NCBI GenBank assembly: GCA_910584485.1
Contig: CAJUAV010000009.1
Location: 1 to 64,000, forward strand
DNA length: 64,000 nucleotides
Direction: 5' to 3'
DNA from: an uncultured Alistipes sp.
GTDB taxonomy: Bacteria > Bacteroidota > Bacteroidia > Bacteroidales > Rikenellaceae
Shown: positions 54,801 to 62,091 of the stretch, in pieces
How positions within the stretch are numbered: position 1 is the first letter of the stretch
Layout of the letters: every line of letters begins with the position of its first letter
Program-made: the position numbers and the translations under genes
The notes under the pieces: generated by a model
Databases searched by the model: none
What the model saw: the letters and a program-made list of their open reading frames with translations, nothing else
What the model was told of the DNA's origin: nothing

Positions 54801-55309
54801 CCGTGGTTGCGCTCGGGACGGGGCAGCGGCAGCAGGAAGGAGATCGGACGGTTCACCCGAATGACCGTATCGGCCGACACGACGCGCTGCATCGACTCGG
54901 CGGGCGTATTCCACGGACCGCCCGCCAGCGCGAAGCCGTCGCAGATGTGCACGCCCAGCTGCAGGCCGAGGCGGTCGGCCTCCGTGAAGGCGGTGCGCAG
55001 ACGCTGCCGCCAGGCATCGGTGAGCTGGTCCGAGGGGTCGTGATAGGCCGCCTCGCCGAGGGCCTTGGCGCGCGGGTCGTCGCTCGAACGGATCGTCACG
55101 AGGTAGGCACCGCCCAGCCCCGCCGAAGCCATCGCTTCGAGGTCGGCACGGATCGCCTCGTCGCTCACGGCGCCGAACATCCAATACCACAGGGTCCAGG
55201 GCCGCGCATCGCCCGTCGGACGACGGAATTGCTCTTCGAGGGAGGGCGTTTGCGCCGCAACGGAGCAGAGCAGGCAGCAGCAGAGCGCCGCCAACAGGAT
55301 TTTTTTCAT
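51872..55309 (-). CDS. Glycoside hydrolase family 106-type alpha-L-rhamnosidase
   Basis: The 1145-residue exported protein (signal peptide MKKILLAALCCCLLCSVAAQ) starts its catalytic part with FRRPTGDARPWTLWYWMFGAVSDEAIRADLEAM. This is the GH106 opening, followed by LGLQLGVHICDGFALAGGPW. Late domains form the galactose-binding-like beta sandwich (about 1000-1130). GH106 enzymes remove L-rhamnose from rhamnogalacturonan backbones or side chains. It is the first gene of the cluster, with a consensus promoter; the repeat array follows it. Confidence 0.88.
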   Translation of the reverse strand: MKKILLAALCCCLLCSVAAQTPSLEEQFRRPTGDARPWTLWYWMFGAVSDEAIRADLEAMASAGLGGAYLVTIRSSDDPRAKALGEAAYHDPSDQLTDAWRQRLRTAFTEADRLGLQLGVHICDGFALAGGPWNTPAESMQRVVSADTVIRVNRPISFLLPLPRPERNHGYYEDIALVALPVKGGATLHLTEEGRAIVRKPASTAAAEGGRGVDDLHNVVAMPARDDEPTLVPTLACENLDPKASEKNRVSVDERGTIRAGAPCRVDYTFAEPVTCRNIEIILGGNNYQAHRLTLSASSDGTHFRFVKQLVPARHGWQNTDFQTTHAIPPTTARIFRFEWTPEGSEAGSEDLDAAKWKPNLKIARIRLHATPRLHQWEGKAGLVWRVAEATTPDELTAEDCVQLDEVIDLTDRIDGDHAAVRLPEGRWRILRLGHTTTGHMNETAGAGRGLECDKFSRTAVAKQIDNWFGRIYRTIDPEVARRVLKVLYIDSWECGSQNWSETFAAEFEARRGYALRPWLPLLAAGIPMVSAERSEKVLRDVRETIAELVHDVFYDVIAQKADEYGCRFTAETVAPTMVCDGMYHYDKVDLPMGEFWFESPTHDKPNDMLDAVCGARVYGKRIISAEGFTTLRGVWNETPAMLKPMLDRNYALGLNRLVYHVMTHNPWLDRRPGMTLDGIGLFFQRDNTWFKHGAPALSGYAARCQALLQYGVPVTDIAVFTGEEVPRRSILPDRLVPSLPGLFGAERVESERIRLKNEGQPLRVKPVGVTHSANMADPERWIDPLRGYAYDSFNRDALLRLARAEGGRMVLPGGASYRVLVIPAARPMNPETPMSDEVRAKIDALKAAGVVVPEIPYTADDLTAYGLERDAVVPKGVAWTHRRSESDDTDIYFISNQQHEARRIAVSLRTAGRVPELWNPLTGEIADVAQWRVEAGRTEVELPLDACGSVFVVFRRAGSPQEQPRTTRTTVLGRPLDLLRTGDWWLTFDLGSEGVRTERAERLFDWSQSAEERLRYYSGTVTCRTTFRWKGRPKGRVVLALGEVHDVAAVTVNGRPCGVAWTAPYEVDITEALRRGQNSLVIEVSNTWANALLGAELGKAPFRGIWTNAPYRRKEQTLLPAGLTGELWVKEVQQTSERARRERR

Positions 55310-55359
55310 CGGTTCAGGTTCGTTTCGGGTTCGGTGGCGTCGGGCAAACCGACTTCACA

Positions 55360-55390
55360 CAAAGGTAACGAATCGCCCCGACAATTCAAA
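55360..55390 (-). promoter_or_regulatory. Promoter of the GH106 gene
   Basis: On the minus strand, TTTG (complement of 55387-55390), a 19-bp spacer and TACCTTTG (complement of 55360-55367) match the consensus fully. The leader is about 45 nt. It is the only strong promoter found in the pectin cluster. Confidence 0.85.
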
Positions 55391-55895
55391 ACCGCCGCAC
55401 GGTTATCGGCAACTTTCGATGCGATTTTTGCAAAAACACGAAGGGGAGGCTGCAGGATGCCGTACTCACATACGATCTAAACTCGGGCAGCAGCTTGCAA
55501 AGGGACGCACAAGCGGACGCGAGTTGCGGGCCTTCGCGGGGCGAAGCTGCGGCCCGCCGCGCTAAAGCGCGAATTTTCACGCGGGTCGAAGCCGGCGCAT
55601 CCGCCGCAGGGGGGGGGCAGCGAGCAGCACCCGCCAACACGCGAGGCCGCATTCTCGGGTCGAAGCCTGCGCGTTCGCCGACGGCGGCAGGACGGCAGAA
55701 GCGGATACGCGAACCTGCCGTCCGCCGCATGGGGCGGCGGCGAACGGCACACGCTCGCGCGTGAGGCGCCTCACTCGGACCGAAGCTGCGGAAGAACGCC
55801 CCAAGCGGCTCTTAAATACACGGAGGCTTCGGCCCGCCGCCGGCTGCGCCATCGAATCGTACGGCATGCAGCGCCGCCCGAAACCCGCCCCGCAC
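55391..55895 (+). repeat. Hairpin-repeat block between the Cys-rich lipoprotein and GH106 genes
   Basis: There is no gene in this gap. Module 1 is at 55526-55570: GCGGGCC/GGCCCGC with TTCGC/GCGAA inside, then the hairpin GCGCT-AA-AGCGC. Module 2 is at 55673-55745 with the apical hairpin CACGC-TCGC-GCGTG (55750-55763). A decayed module 1 right half is at about 55821-55855. A run of eight or nine G's lies near 55609-55617. Confidence 0.75.
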
Positions 55896-55900
55896 GGCAC

Positions 55901-55930
55901 AAAAAAAGAAGGATCCCCTCGGGGTCCTCC
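55901..55930 (-). terminator. Terminator of the Cys-rich lipoprotein gene
   Basis: On the minus strand, AGGACCCC and GGGGATCCT (one bulge) are followed by TTCTTTTTTT, 31 bp after the stop codon. Confidence 0.8.
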
Positions 55931-55961
55931 TCATCCGGTGTAAGTTCCCTTCCGGGAATCC

Positions 55962-56219
55962 TTACTCGGCCTTTGCCTCTGCGGCAGCCTCCTCGGCCTT
56001 CTTCTCGCAGTCGGCGCAACCCTCGCAGGCAGCCTCCTCGGCGTTCTCCTTGCAGCACTCCTTCTTGCAGGAATCGGCCTTGTCGCAGCAAGCCTTGTCG
56101 CAAGCCTCGACAGCGGCACCTTCAGCCTCGGCGGCAGCAGCCGTCTTGTTGGCGTTGCCGCAGCAGCTTACCATGGCAACGGCAGCTGCGACGATCAGAA
56201 ACGAATAAAACTTTTTCAT
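55962..56219 (-). CDS. Small cysteine-rich lipoprotein (metallothionein-like)
   Basis: The 85-residue protein starts MKKFYSFLIVAAAVAMVSCC, a lipoprotein signal with the likely lipidated Cys19 or Cys20. The mature part has nine further cysteines (40, 44, 45, 51, 55, 56, 65, 68, 71), spaced as CxxxCC, CxxxCC and CxxCxxC, among Ala, Glu and Lys. The cluster pattern suggests metal binding or redox buffering at the membrane, but no family is recognised. It has its own consensus promoter and terminator, which support a real, expressed gene. A sulfur- or metal-related role is inference only. Confidence 0.75.
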   Translation of the reverse strand: MKKFYSFLIVAAAVAMVSCCGNANKTAAAAEAEGAAVEACDKACCDKADSCKKECCKENAEEAACEGCADCEKKAEEAAAEAKAE

Positions 56220-56255
56220 ACCTTTAAATCTTTTAGTTGGAATGATTTAACGGCG

Positions 56256-56286
56256 CAAATATATGTATTCGCCGACGAACGGCAAA
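56256..56286 (-). promoter_or_regulatory. Promoter of the Cys-rich lipoprotein gene
   Basis: On the minus strand, TTTG (complement of 56283-56286), a 19-bp spacer and TATATTTG (complement of 56256-56263) match the consensus, about 37 bp before the ATG in very AT-rich DNA. Confidence 0.85.
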
Positions 56287-56322
56287 AAAATATAAGTAAA
56301 ATTTTTCAGAAAATCGTTTTTT

Positions 56323-56772
56323 CTACTCCAAAAGGTCGGCTACGCGCAGTTCCTCGCTCTTCGGGAAGGCTTTCGGAAAGTACTCCGCCAGCCTTCCTTT
56401 CAATATGACGGCCTCTTCGATCGTCAGGCAGTTGCCGACCGTGACGCGGAAATAGGGGTTCTCGTAGACCATGTAGAGGCTGATATCGGGGAAATGCTCC
56501 TCGAAGAGGCTGCGGGCGGCCATCGCTCCCGCGCGGGCGTCGCTGCCGTTGTCGAAGAAGATGCAGACGCGGTAGCCGCGCAGACGCGTCGGGGCGGGTT
56601 TGTCGGCGAGCCGCGCCACGACCGCCGCGGCCTCGTCCGCCTCGACGACGCGCACGACGGACTCGTCCGCCGCGGGGCGTGCCAGGTGCTCCTTGAAGGC
56701 CGCGAGCGACTGGGCGCGCAGCGCGCCGAGACAGCCGACGAGGCCGAAAAGCAGAAGAATCGTCTTTTTCAT
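56323..56772 (-). CDS. SPOR-like exported protein
   Basis: The 149-residue protein has a signal peptide (MKKTILLLFGLVGCLGALRA). The C-terminal domain, from about residue 62, has the strand-helix pattern of SPOR domains (YRVCIFFDNGSDARAGAMAA, then YFRVTVGNCLTIEEAVILKG). SPOR domains usually bind denuded peptidoglycan at division sites; here that is inference from fold alone. It overlaps the upstream lipoprotein gene by 4 bp (ATGA) and ends the four-gene unit. Confidence 0.7.
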   Translation of the reverse strand: MKKTILLLFGLVGCLGALRAQSLAAFKEHLARPAADESVVRVVEADEAAAVVARLADKPAPTRLRGYRVCIFFDNGSDARAGAMAARSLFEEHFPDISLYMVYENPYFRVTVGNCLTIEEAVILKGRLAEYFPKAFPKSEELRVADLLE

Positions 56773-57281
56773 GGGTTCACGGTGTTTGCGACCGAGGTCG
56801 AATCGATCCCAAAGGTACGCAAAAAAAGCGACAGCGGCACCCGTTCCTCCGAAATATTTGCCGACACGAGGCCGCTGCGCCCCTTCAGGCGGAGCGAAAC
56901 CCGCCATCCGTCGAGCGTACCCCCCTCGAGGGCGCGCAGCAGCGGCATCCACGCCAGCGCCCGCGCATACTCGACGCGCCAGCGGGTGTCGACCGCTCCC
57001 GTCGTGCGACGGTGCACGACGACGGGTTCCGCCAGCACGGCCGTGGCGATCGCCTCCGAGGCCTCGGGCGGATAGAAGGCGAGGGTCGCCTCCTTCAGAC
57101 GGAGGTTGCGGCCCGTCTCGTTCGCCACGCGCAGCACCAGCTGCAGGCGCGTGAAACCCTGCGTGCGGACCCGTTCGACCCCTTCGATGCGGATGCATTC
57201 GGCCAATCGGTCGACGTTACAGGCCGTCAGCGGCAGCAGCGACAGCCCCGCCAGCAGCAGACGTATCAGGATTCGTTTCAT
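56769..57281 (-). CDS. LEA14-like lipoprotein
   Basis: The 170-residue protein has a lipoprotein signal (MKRILIRLLLAGLSLLPLTAC, lipid on Cys21). A single beta-sandwich domain like LEA14/WHy proteins follows (LQLVLRVANETGRNLRLKEATLAF, the typical NxxGxxLxL pattern). Bacterial members are periplasmic with unclear roles. It overlaps menG by 4 bp and the SPOR-like gene by 4 bp, so it is tightly coupled in translation. Confidence 0.7.
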   Translation of the reverse strand: MKRILIRLLLAGLSLLPLTACNVDRLAECIRIEGVERVRTQGFTRLQLVLRVANETGRNLRLKEATLAFYPPEASEAIATAVLAEPVVVHRRTTGAVDTRWRVEYARALAWMPLLRALEGGTLDGWRVSLRLKGRSGLVSANISEERVPLSLFLRTFGIDSTSVANTVNP

Positions 57282-58003
57282 CGTTTCGCAATATATAAGG
57301 TGGCGATGCCGCCCGAGAACGACTCGCGCTCCACACTGCGGAAACCCGCCTCGCGCAGCAGTTCGGCGAAGCGTTCGGGCCGATGGAAGGCGCGGACCGA
57401 GGCGGGGAGGTAGCGGTAGGCGCCCCGATCGCCCGAGACCGCCCCGCCGACGAGCGGCAGCAGCCGAAAGGCGTAAAATTCGTACAGCGCGCGCCACAGC
57501 GGGTTGCGGGGCGTCGAGAGCTCGAGCACGGCGAGCGTGCCCCCCGTGCGCAGCACGCGGTGCATCTCCCGCAAGCATTGTTCCAAACGGGTGAAATTGC
57601 GGACGCCGAAGCCCACCGTCACCAGATCGAACGTCCCATCGGCCGCCGCGAGCCGCTCGGCATCCCCCTCCTCGAAGCGGATGCGGTCGGCCGCGCCGCA
57701 GCGCTCCGCCTTGCGGCGGGCCGCGGCGAGCATCTCGGACGAGAGGTCGACCCCCGTGATCCGCGCCTCGGGGAAGCGGCGCGCCAGCAGCAGGCTCCAG
57801 TCGCCCGTGCCGGCCGCCAGGTCGAGGATCGCGGCGGGGGCCGCCGCCGCGACGCGGCGCGTGGCGCGACGGCGCCAACCATGATCGATGCCGAACGACA
57901 GCAGGTGGTTCAGCCGATCGTAACTCGGGGCGATGCGGTCGAACATCGACCGTATGCGCGCTTTTTTGCCGCTCTCGGCGGCGCAGGAGCTCTCCTTATT
58001 CAT
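57278..58003 (-). CDS. menG: Menaquinone biosynthesis methyltransferase
   Basis: The 241-residue SAM-dependent C-methyltransferase is UbiE/MenG-like. It carries FDRIAPSYDRLNHLLSFGIDHGWRR (about 21-45), the SAM motif LDLAAGTGDWS, and the post-motif GFGVRNFTRLEQCLREMHRVLR. It methylates demethylmenaquinone; menaquinone is the usual quinone in Bacteroidota. Its start overlaps the end of the permease gene by 8 bp. Confidence 0.92.
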   Translation of the reverse strand: MNKESSCAAESGKKARIRSMFDRIAPSYDRLNHLLSFGIDHGWRRRATRRVAAAAPAAILDLAAGTGDWSLLLARRFPEARITGVDLSSEMLAAARRKAERCGAADRIRFEEGDAERLAAADGTFDLVTVGFGVRNFTRLEQCLREMHRVLRTGGTLAVLELSTPRNPLWRALYEFYAFRLLPLVGGAVSGDRGAYRYLPASVRAFHRPERFAELLREAGFRSVERESFSGGIATLYIAKR

Positions 58004-59240
58004 AACGCATCGTTTCATCGGGTTTGACGCTCGCCACGGCCGAGGCGGGCAGCAGCATGAGCAGGAAAATCGCCGCGGCGAAGCCCGCGTTGAGCAGCAG
58101 CCACCACCCCGCCTCGAGGGCGATCGGGACGACCGACAGCAGATACCCCTCGGCATCGAGCCGCACGAGGCCGAAGTGCCGCTGCACCAGGCAGAGGGCG
58201 AGGCCCGCGGCGTTGCCCCACGCGAGACCGCGCAGGGCGATGATCGCCGCGCGGTAGCGGAAGATGCGGCGCAGCGAACGGCGCGTCATGCCGAGCGCGC
58301 GCAGCAGCCCGATCATGCGGATGCGCTCCAGCACGACCGTCAGCAGCGCGGCCGAGAGGTTGAAGAAGGCGACGACGAGCATGATCGTCAGAATCACCGC
58401 GGCGTTCACGTCGTGGGCCTTGAGCCAGTCGAATATGTTCGGGTAGAGCGCCTGCACGCACATCGCGGCGAGGCGGTCGAAGCGCTCCGACTCGTCGTAG
58501 AAGAGGCGTCGGTCGAGCCCCTCGGCGAAGGCGGGCGCCGCCTCGAGGCGGTCGAGGCGGATCTCGCACCCCGACACCTCGTCGGGGGCCCAGCCCGCCA
58601 GCCGCTGCACGTTGCGCAGGTCGGTGAGCAGCGTCGTGCGGTCCAGCTCGTCCATCCCCGAGGCGTAGATGCCCGCGACCTTGAAGCGGTCGCGGCGCAG
58701 GCGGGCGTCGGCCTCGGCGTAGAGCAGTTCGAAGCGGTCGCCCGCGGCGAGGGCGAGCCGTCGGGCCAGCTCGCGCGGCAGCAGCACCTCCTTCGCGCGG
58801 ATCGTGTCGCCGATGCGCGGCAGCGCCCCCTCGACGAGCCACCCCTCGAACGGGGCGAGGTCATAGGCCGCATCGACCCCCTTGAGGAGCACCCCTTCGA
58901 CCGCTTCGGCCGTGCGGACGATCCCTCCGCGCAGGGCGTAGCGCGCCGCGCGGCGGAAGGCGGGGTCGCAGGCCGCCAGCGAATCCAGCGCGCGGTCGAT
59001 GCGGAGGGGCTCCGCGTCGAGCGAGCCGAGGCTCCGCGGATCGGTCACGACGACGTGCGACGAAAAGTCCGAAATGCGGCGCGAGATTTCGCGCTTGAAC
59101 CCCGTGATGATGGCGATCGAGAGGAGCATCACCGCCACGCTCAACGCCACCGAGGCGACGGCGATGCGCTCCATGACCGAGCGCGAGCCTCCGAGCGGGG
59201 CGCGGGCGATGCGGCGGGCGATGTCGAGTTCGAGGTTCAA
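57996..59240 (-). CDS. LolC/E-type ABC transporter permease
   Basis: The 414-residue protein has the LolC/LolE topology: one N-terminal membrane helix (about 28-47), a large periplasmic domain (about 50-275), and three C-terminal helices (about 283-305, 330-350 and 375-398). The family motif ARRIARAP is at the start, and SAVASVKPDETMRYE is at the end. It would extract lipoproteins to the outer membrane with a LolD ATPase that is not encoded here. It is the first gene of a four-gene overlapping unit. A one-mismatch -7 box (TTACTTTG, complement of 59267-59274) lies 26 bp upstream. Confidence 0.82.
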   Translation of the reverse strand: MNLELDIARRIARAPLGGSRSVMERIAVASVALSVAVMLLSIAIITGFKREISRRISDFSSHVVVTDPRSLGSLDAEPLRIDRALDSLAACDPAFRRAARYALRGGIVRTAEAVEGVLLKGVDAAYDLAPFEGWLVEGALPRIGDTIRAKEVLLPRELARRLALAAGDRFELLYAEADARLRRDRFKVAGIYASGMDELDRTTLLTDLRNVQRLAGWAPDEVSGCEIRLDRLEAAPAFAEGLDRRLFYDESERFDRLAAMCVQALYPNIFDWLKAHDVNAAVILTIMLVVAFFNLSAALLTVVLERIRMIGLLRALGMTRRSLRRIFRYRAAIIALRGLAWGNAAGLALCLVQRHFGLVRLDAEGYLLSVVPIALEAGWWLLLNAGFAAAIFLLMLLPASAVASVKPDETMRYE

Positions 59241-59286
59241 GGCGGTAATTTCCGTTTATAATGGTGCAAAGTAATACAATATTTCG

Positions 59287-59294
59287 TATTTTTG
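59287..59294 (+). promoter_or_regulatory. Promoter -7 box of the zinc peptidase operon
   Basis: TATTTTTG matches the -7 consensus, about 60 bp before the ATG; no -33 TTTG is found at the right distance. Confidence 0.6.
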
Positions 59295-59355
59295 CCCCAT
59301 CGGAGCGCGCTTTTTGCAAAAAAGCGATTCCGTGAATCCGTAAAAACGAACCGCT

Positions 59356-60105
59356 ATGTGCATCCAACCCCTTTTCGCCCTGCTTCAGACGGGCTACTAC
59401 CACAACCCCGCGGCGGGACAGGCGGGCATGTTCCTGCTGATGATCGTCATCGGCATCGTCGGCTGGATCGTGCAGGCGCGCCTGCAGTCGGTCTTCAAGA
59501 AGTACTCCGAGGTCCCCTTCCCGGGCAACCTCACGGGAGCCGAGGTGGCCGAAAAGATGCTGCGCGACAACCACATCCATAACGTGAAGGTGACCCACGT
59601 GCGCGGTCGGCTCACCGACCACTTCAACCCGCAGACGATGACCGTCAACCTCTCCGACGAGGTCTACGCCTCGCGCAGCGTCGCCGCCGCGGCCGTCGCC
59701 GCCCACGAGTGCGGCCACGCCGTGCAGCATGCCCGCGGTTATGCCCCCCTCGTGCTGCGCTCGCAGCTCGTCCCCGTCGTGCAGTTCGCCTCGACGGCCG
59801 CCACGTGGGTCATTCTGCTCGGACTGGTGATCCTCGCCTCGACGCACAACGAACTCCTCTGCTGGATCGGCGTCGGCATGATCGGCGTCTCGGCCCTCTT
59901 CTCGATCGTCACCCTGCCCGTCGAGTACAACGCCTCGGCGCGCGCCCTGCAATGGCTGCGCGAGAGCCGCACGATGGTCGAGCCGCAGCTCGGCCAGGCC
60001 CGCATCGCCCTGCGCTGGGCCGCCCGCACCTACCTGGTGGCCGCCTTGAGCGCCATCGCCTCGGTGCTCTACTACGTCTTCCTGATCCTCGGCCGCCGCG
60101 ACTGA
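59356..60105 (+). CDS. Zinc-dependent membrane peptidase (YugP/DUF2268-like)
   Basis: The 249-residue membrane protein has helices near 24-42, 138-162, 165-185 and 222-245. The metal site is HECGHAVQH (His117-Glu118-His121), with a conserved ARGYAPLVLRSQLVP after it. It matches the neutral zinc metallopeptidase family represented by YugP; the substrates are unknown. It is the first gene of a unit with the SGNH and MBOAT genes (21- and 18-bp gaps). Confidence 0.85.
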   Translation: MCIQPLFALLQTGYYHNPAAGQAGMFLLMIVIGIVGWIVQARLQSVFKKYSEVPFPGNLTGAEVAEKMLRDNHIHNVKVTHVRGRLTDHFNPQTMTVNLSDEVYASRSVAAAAVAAHECGHAVQHARGYAPLVLRSQLVPVVQFASTAATWVILLGLVILASTHNELLCWIGVGMIGVSALFSIVTLPVEYNASARALQWLRESRTMVEPQLGQARIALRWAARTYLVAALSAIASVLYYVFLILGRRD

Positions 60106-60126
60106 CGCGCCGCCCCGACAAGCTCC

Positions 60127-62073
60127 ATGCGCGAACCGAATCCCGACTACACCCTGCACGGCCTGCGGATCGCCGCCCGTGTGCTGGCGGCGCTCGTCGT
60201 CGTCGCCTTCATACCCCCCGTGACGATCGGCGGCGTGCACCTGCGCCGCGCCAACATCTTCGCCGACCTCTACGCCTTCGACGACCCCGCGGAGCAGCCC
60301 GCGGCGACCGACGGCGACCTCTTCGACGAGGCCGACTTCGAGGTCGATTTCGAGGATGTCGAACGCCGCATCGATGCGGGGCTCGAAACGGCCCCCGCCG
60401 ACACCGACGCCGAAAAGAGCGCCCCCTCCCGCGAGGCGGCGGAGAGCAACGAGGCCTCGCTGCTGCCCGACACGCTGCCGTCGGCCGCCGCCGTGAGCTT
60501 CGAATGGCGCCTGGGAGCCCCCGCAGCCGCACGCCGCGAGCCCGCGATCGATCCGCGGCGCTTCGCTCCGCGCCTCACGCCGATCGAGGATTTCAGCCCC
60601 GACGCCCGCTTCGCCGCCTTCTGCGACACGCTCCTGGAGGCCGACCGCCCCGTGCGCATCGCCGTGCTGGGCGACTCGTTCGTCGAGGGCGACATCCTGA
60701 CGGCCGACCTGCGCGAACGGCTCCAACGCGCCTTCGGCGGCCGCGGCACGGGCTTCGCGCCGATGGCCTCGCCCCTGACGGCCTTCCGACGCACGGTCCG
60801 CACCCGCTCGAACGGCTGGACCGCCTACAACATCATGAAACACAAGAGTGTTCCCGCGCAATTGGGCGAACGCTTCTTCGTCTCGGGGTGGGTCTGCCGC
60901 CCCGCCGACGGCGCCTCGACGCGCTGGGAGGCGACCGACTACCGCAGCCGCCTCGACTCCTGCTCGACGGCCCGCGTCCTCTTCATCGCCCCGCGCGACA
61001 GTCGCATCCGCCTCATCCTGAACGATTCGCTCCACCGCGATTTCTCCGTCGCGGGGTCGCCCGACGTGCGGCAGGCGGTCGTCACGGCCCCCTCGATCCA
61101 CACGCTCGAATTCCGCGTGACGGAGGGAGCCTCCGACATGATCGGCTACGGCGCCCTCTTCGAGCAGAAGGGGGTCACGGTGGACAACTATTCGGTGCGC
61201 AGCAACAACGGACAGGCGATCTTCCGCACGAACCCCGCCGTGAACGCCCAGATCGACGCCCTGACGGGTTACGACCTGGTGATCCTGCAATACGGCCTCA
61301 ACATCATGCAGGCGGGGGTCCGCTCCTATACGCAGTACGGCGCGCAGATCGAGAAGATCATCACCTACGTGCGCCGCTGCTTCCCGACGGCGGCCGTGCT
61401 GGTGATGGGGGTCAGCGACCGCGCCGTGAAGGGCGAGCAGGGGATCGAGTCGATGGACGCCATCCCCTACATGCTCGACTGCCAGCGCACGGCGGCCCGC
61501 AACTGCGGCGCGGCCTTCTGGTCGACCTACGACGCCATGCGGGCCGACGGCGGCATCGAGGAGTTCGTGGCGCGCGGCTGGGCCGGCAAGGATTTCACCC
61601 ACATCAACTATGCGGGCGGCCGACGCGTCGGCTGGGCCCTCTACGACGCGATCAACGCCGAGGCGGCCAAGGCGGCCGAACGGCGGCGCCGCCGCATCGA
61701 ACGGGCCGAGCCGCTCATCGACTCCGTGCTGCGCCGGTCGCTGCACATCGCCGCCCCCGCATACGGCGCCCCGAGCCCCGCGGCACCGAACACCGCCGTG
61801 TCGAATGCCTCCGCCCCGAATACCGCCGCTTCGAATGTCGCCGCGGACGCCCCCGTTTCGAGCGCCGCCGCACAGCCGCCGCAGGCCGCCCCCGACGGGC
61901 TGCCCGCCGCGCCGACGCTCCGCTCCGCCGATCCCGACTCCGACGCAACGGCCGTCGCGCCCGCCGCCGAGACCCCCGACCGGCTTTCGCGACAAACGCC
62001 CCGCCGCCGCACCCTGCGGCGCGCCTTGCGCCGTCACCGCGCGGCCCTGCGCGCCGCCGCACCGCACGCCTGA
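60127..62073 (+). CDS. Membrane-anchored SGNH-hydrolase protein partnered with MBOAT
   Basis: The 648-residue protein has an N-terminal membrane helix (about 17-33), an acidic linker (about 50-110) and an SGNH domain (about 170-515). The nucleophile block is VLGDSFVEGD (Ser184), and the C-terminal Asp/His pair is in KDFTHINYAGG. The last 100 residues are Ala/Pro/Ser-rich, with a 30-bp imperfect tandem repeat at about 61784-61843. In MBOAT pairs such proteins transfer acyl groups to a cell-envelope polymer. The target is unknown; the exopolysaccharide from the Wza/Wzz pair is only a guess. Confidence 0.8.
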   Translation: MREPNPDYTLHGLRIAARVLAALVVVAFIPPVTIGGVHLRRANIFADLYAFDDPAEQPAATDGDLFDEADFEVDFEDVERRIDAGLETAPADTDAEKSAPSREAAESNEASLLPDTLPSAAAVSFEWRLGAPAAARREPAIDPRRFAPRLTPIEDFSPDARFAAFCDTLLEADRPVRIAVLGDSFVEGDILTADLRERLQRAFGGRGTGFAPMASPLTAFRRTVRTRSNGWTAYNIMKHKSVPAQLGERFFVSGWVCRPADGASTRWEATDYRSRLDSCSTARVLFIAPRDSRIRLILNDSLHRDFSVAGSPDVRQAVVTAPSIHTLEFRVTEGASDMIGYGALFEQKGVTVDNYSVRSNNGQAIFRTNPAVNAQIDALTGYDLVILQYGLNIMQAGVRSYTQYGAQIEKIITYVRRCFPTAAVLVMGVSDRAVKGEQGIESMDAIPYMLDCQRTAARNCGAAFWSTYDAMRADGGIEEFVARGWAGKDFTHINYAGGRRVGWALYDAINAEAAKAAERRRRRIERAEPLIDSVLRRSLHIAAPAYGAPSPAAPNTAVSNASAPNTAASNVAADAPVSSAAAQPPQAAPDGLPAAPTLRSADPDSDATAVAPAAETPDRLSRQTPRRRTLRRALRRHRAALRAAAPHA

Positions 62074-62091
62074 TCCGAACCCGCCGCACCG

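Noticed and set aside
51167..55480. A 1437-residue + strand frame across the repeat array and GH106
   Set aside because: The GH106 frame on the minus strand has a signal peptide and family motifs; this frame begins in repeats and has none.
56290..56330. A terminator after the SPOR-like gene
   Set aside because: Only a weak A/T-only pairing is present, so I did not annotate it.
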